A DNA stretch of 14,789 bases from Solimonas sp040754295 (GTDB taxonomy: Bacteria > Pseudomonadota > Gammaproteobacteria > Nevskiales > Nevskiaceae), in assembly GCA_040754295.1 (NCBI GenBank), contig JBFMCQ010000085.1, forward strand, positions 1-14,789, given 5' to 3'. Shown here in pieces: positions 13,927 through 14,789 of the stretch. The notes beneath the pieces are model-generated. The model ran no database searches. It was given only the letters and a program-made list of their open reading frames with translations, and was not told where the DNA came from. The stretch's first letter is position 1. Each line of letters starts with the position of its first letter. The translations under genes and the position numbers were made by a program.

Positions 13927-14789
13927 TCAGTGCGCGCCGCCGCCCCAGGCCCAGCTCGCGCGCGCGTGCAGCACGCCGTCCTGACGTTCGCTGCCGCGCG
14001 AGGATTCGTGGCGCTGCCAGCGGTACGAGAACGACAATCCGACGTCGCTCGCCGGCAGGTTGTGAGCGAGCCACGCGGACAGATCGACGCCGAGCGCGAC
14101 CTGCTCCGACTGGCTCGCCGGCAGCGGCAGGAACCAGTCCTCGGCCGCACCGGTGCGATAGCTCGCGGTCAGATCGAGCAGCTCGAGACGCCGGCGCAGG
14201 CGCGCATCGGCGTTCCAGTAGGCCAGGGCTTCGTGCGCACCGGCGGCACTGCCGCGGCGCACGGCCAGACCACCGCTCGCCTCCCAGCTGCCGAGACGCT
14301 GAACCCGCGTGAAGCCGAGCTCGTAGGCGGTTGCGAGCTCGAGCGTCGGGTCGGCCGGCGCCAGCGGCTGCAGCGCCAGCAGCCGCAGCGTCGTCTCATC
14401 GCCGCCCTCGGGCCACAGCAGCGCCGCGGACCAGCCCTGAGCCGACTCGATGCCGGGTGCCCGTCGGCTGAACACGTCGCAGCTGCGGCCCCGCAGCTGC
14501 AGCTGCGGCAGATCGGCACCGAAGCTCGCGAACTTCACGCGGCCCTGCACGTCGCATTCGAGCAGCGCCGGCGCCACCCCGCGATGGTGCGACCAGCTGA
14601 GGCTGAAATCGGCGAGCGCCGGTGCCCAGCTGAGCTCGGCCCGCTGCATGTCGCGCTCGCGCGCGTCGCCGCCGATCAGCCAGCGTGTTTCGCTGCGCTG
14701 GCTCAATTGCACAGCCAATGGTGCCGCGCCGAGAAACGGCAAACGGGTGCCGAGCTGCTGCAGCGAGGTCTGGCGGCCGAGGCTGTTCG
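13927..14789 (-). CDS. Possible outer-membrane beta-barrel protein, N-terminus outside the window
   Basis: The frame stays open to the window end, so 287 C-terminal residues are seen and the start is missing. A TTG at 14742 could be read as a start but is more likely internal, since in-frame codons continue upstream with similar composition (NSLGRQTSLQQLGTRL). The sequence alternates polar and hydrophobic residues over short stretches rich in Leu, Ser, Arg and Trp (for example WSAALLWPEGGDETTLRLLAL, then ATAYELGFTRVQRLGSW), as in outer-membrane barrels. The end, HARASWAWGGGAH, does not finish with the usual aromatic residue. I do not recognise a family. It is convergent with the esterase gene, 9 bp away, with no terminator between them. 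Confidence 0.55.
   Translation of the reverse strand, partial: NSLGRQTSLQQLGTRLPFLGAAPLAVQLSQRSETRWLIGGDARERDMQRAELSWAPALADFSLSWSHHRGVAPALLECDVQGRVKFASFGADLPQLQLRGRSCDVFSRRAPGIESAQGWSAALLWPEGGDETTLRLLALQPLAPADPTLELATAYELGFTRVQRLGSWEASGGLAVRRGSAAGAHEALAYWNADARLRRRLELLDLTASYRTGAAEDWFLPLPASQSEQVALGVDLSAWLAHNLPASDVGLSFSYRWQRHESSRGSERQDGVLHARASWAWGGGAH

Overview
This is a GC-rich, gene-dense stretch of what looks like a gammaproteobacterial chromosome. My best guess is the Nevskiales/Xanthomonadales area. This rests on protein types, short 5' leaders and several REP-like palindrome families, not on any search. All thirteen genes are on ordinary chromosomal themes: lipid modification, transport, translation termination and folate synthesis. 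I see no rRNA, tRNA, transposase, integrase or CRISPR array. The likely novelty lies in the repeats and in one redox pair, not in a defence or mobile cassette.

Left part (1-2762): a terminator, three tandem copies of a 57-bp repeat and a composite REP hairpin precede a minus-strand YgjP-type metallopeptidase gene. Then come a short intergenic stretch with a perfect DnaA-box 9-mer and a minus-strand ParB-family gene without parA. A fourth, inverted copy of the 57-bp repeat lies against the parB start codon. Divergent from parB is folE (GTP cyclohydrolase I).

Middle (2892-8546, mostly plus strand): a soluble di-iron acyl-ACP desaturase with a strong terminator; then a two-gene unit of a Tat-signal putative lipoprotein and a GMC-family flavoenzyme. 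The flavoenzyme has a C-x5-C-x3-C cluster like that of Fe-S-containing FAD glucose dehydrogenase, which suggests an exported FAD/Fe-S dehydrogenase. A REP-like hairpin supplies the stop codon of the GMC gene and separates it from a convergent acylphosphatase gene. Divergent from that are an unrecognised 224-residue protein and a MATE exporter, one base apart.

Right part (8557-14789): a minus-strand pair of membrane fatty-acid desaturase and MFS transporter, also one base apart; prfC (release factor 3), which carries a complete REP hairpin as an in-frame 22-codon insertion; a divergent secreted esterase of the PHB-depolymerase/LpqC type; and the 3' part of a possible outer-membrane barrel protein that runs off the window.

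Two unrelated desaturase types and a possible lipid- or alcohol-oxidising flavoenzyme suggest an organism that handles long-chain acyl compounds. This is inference. The most checkable unusual feature is the REP insertion translated inside prfC.
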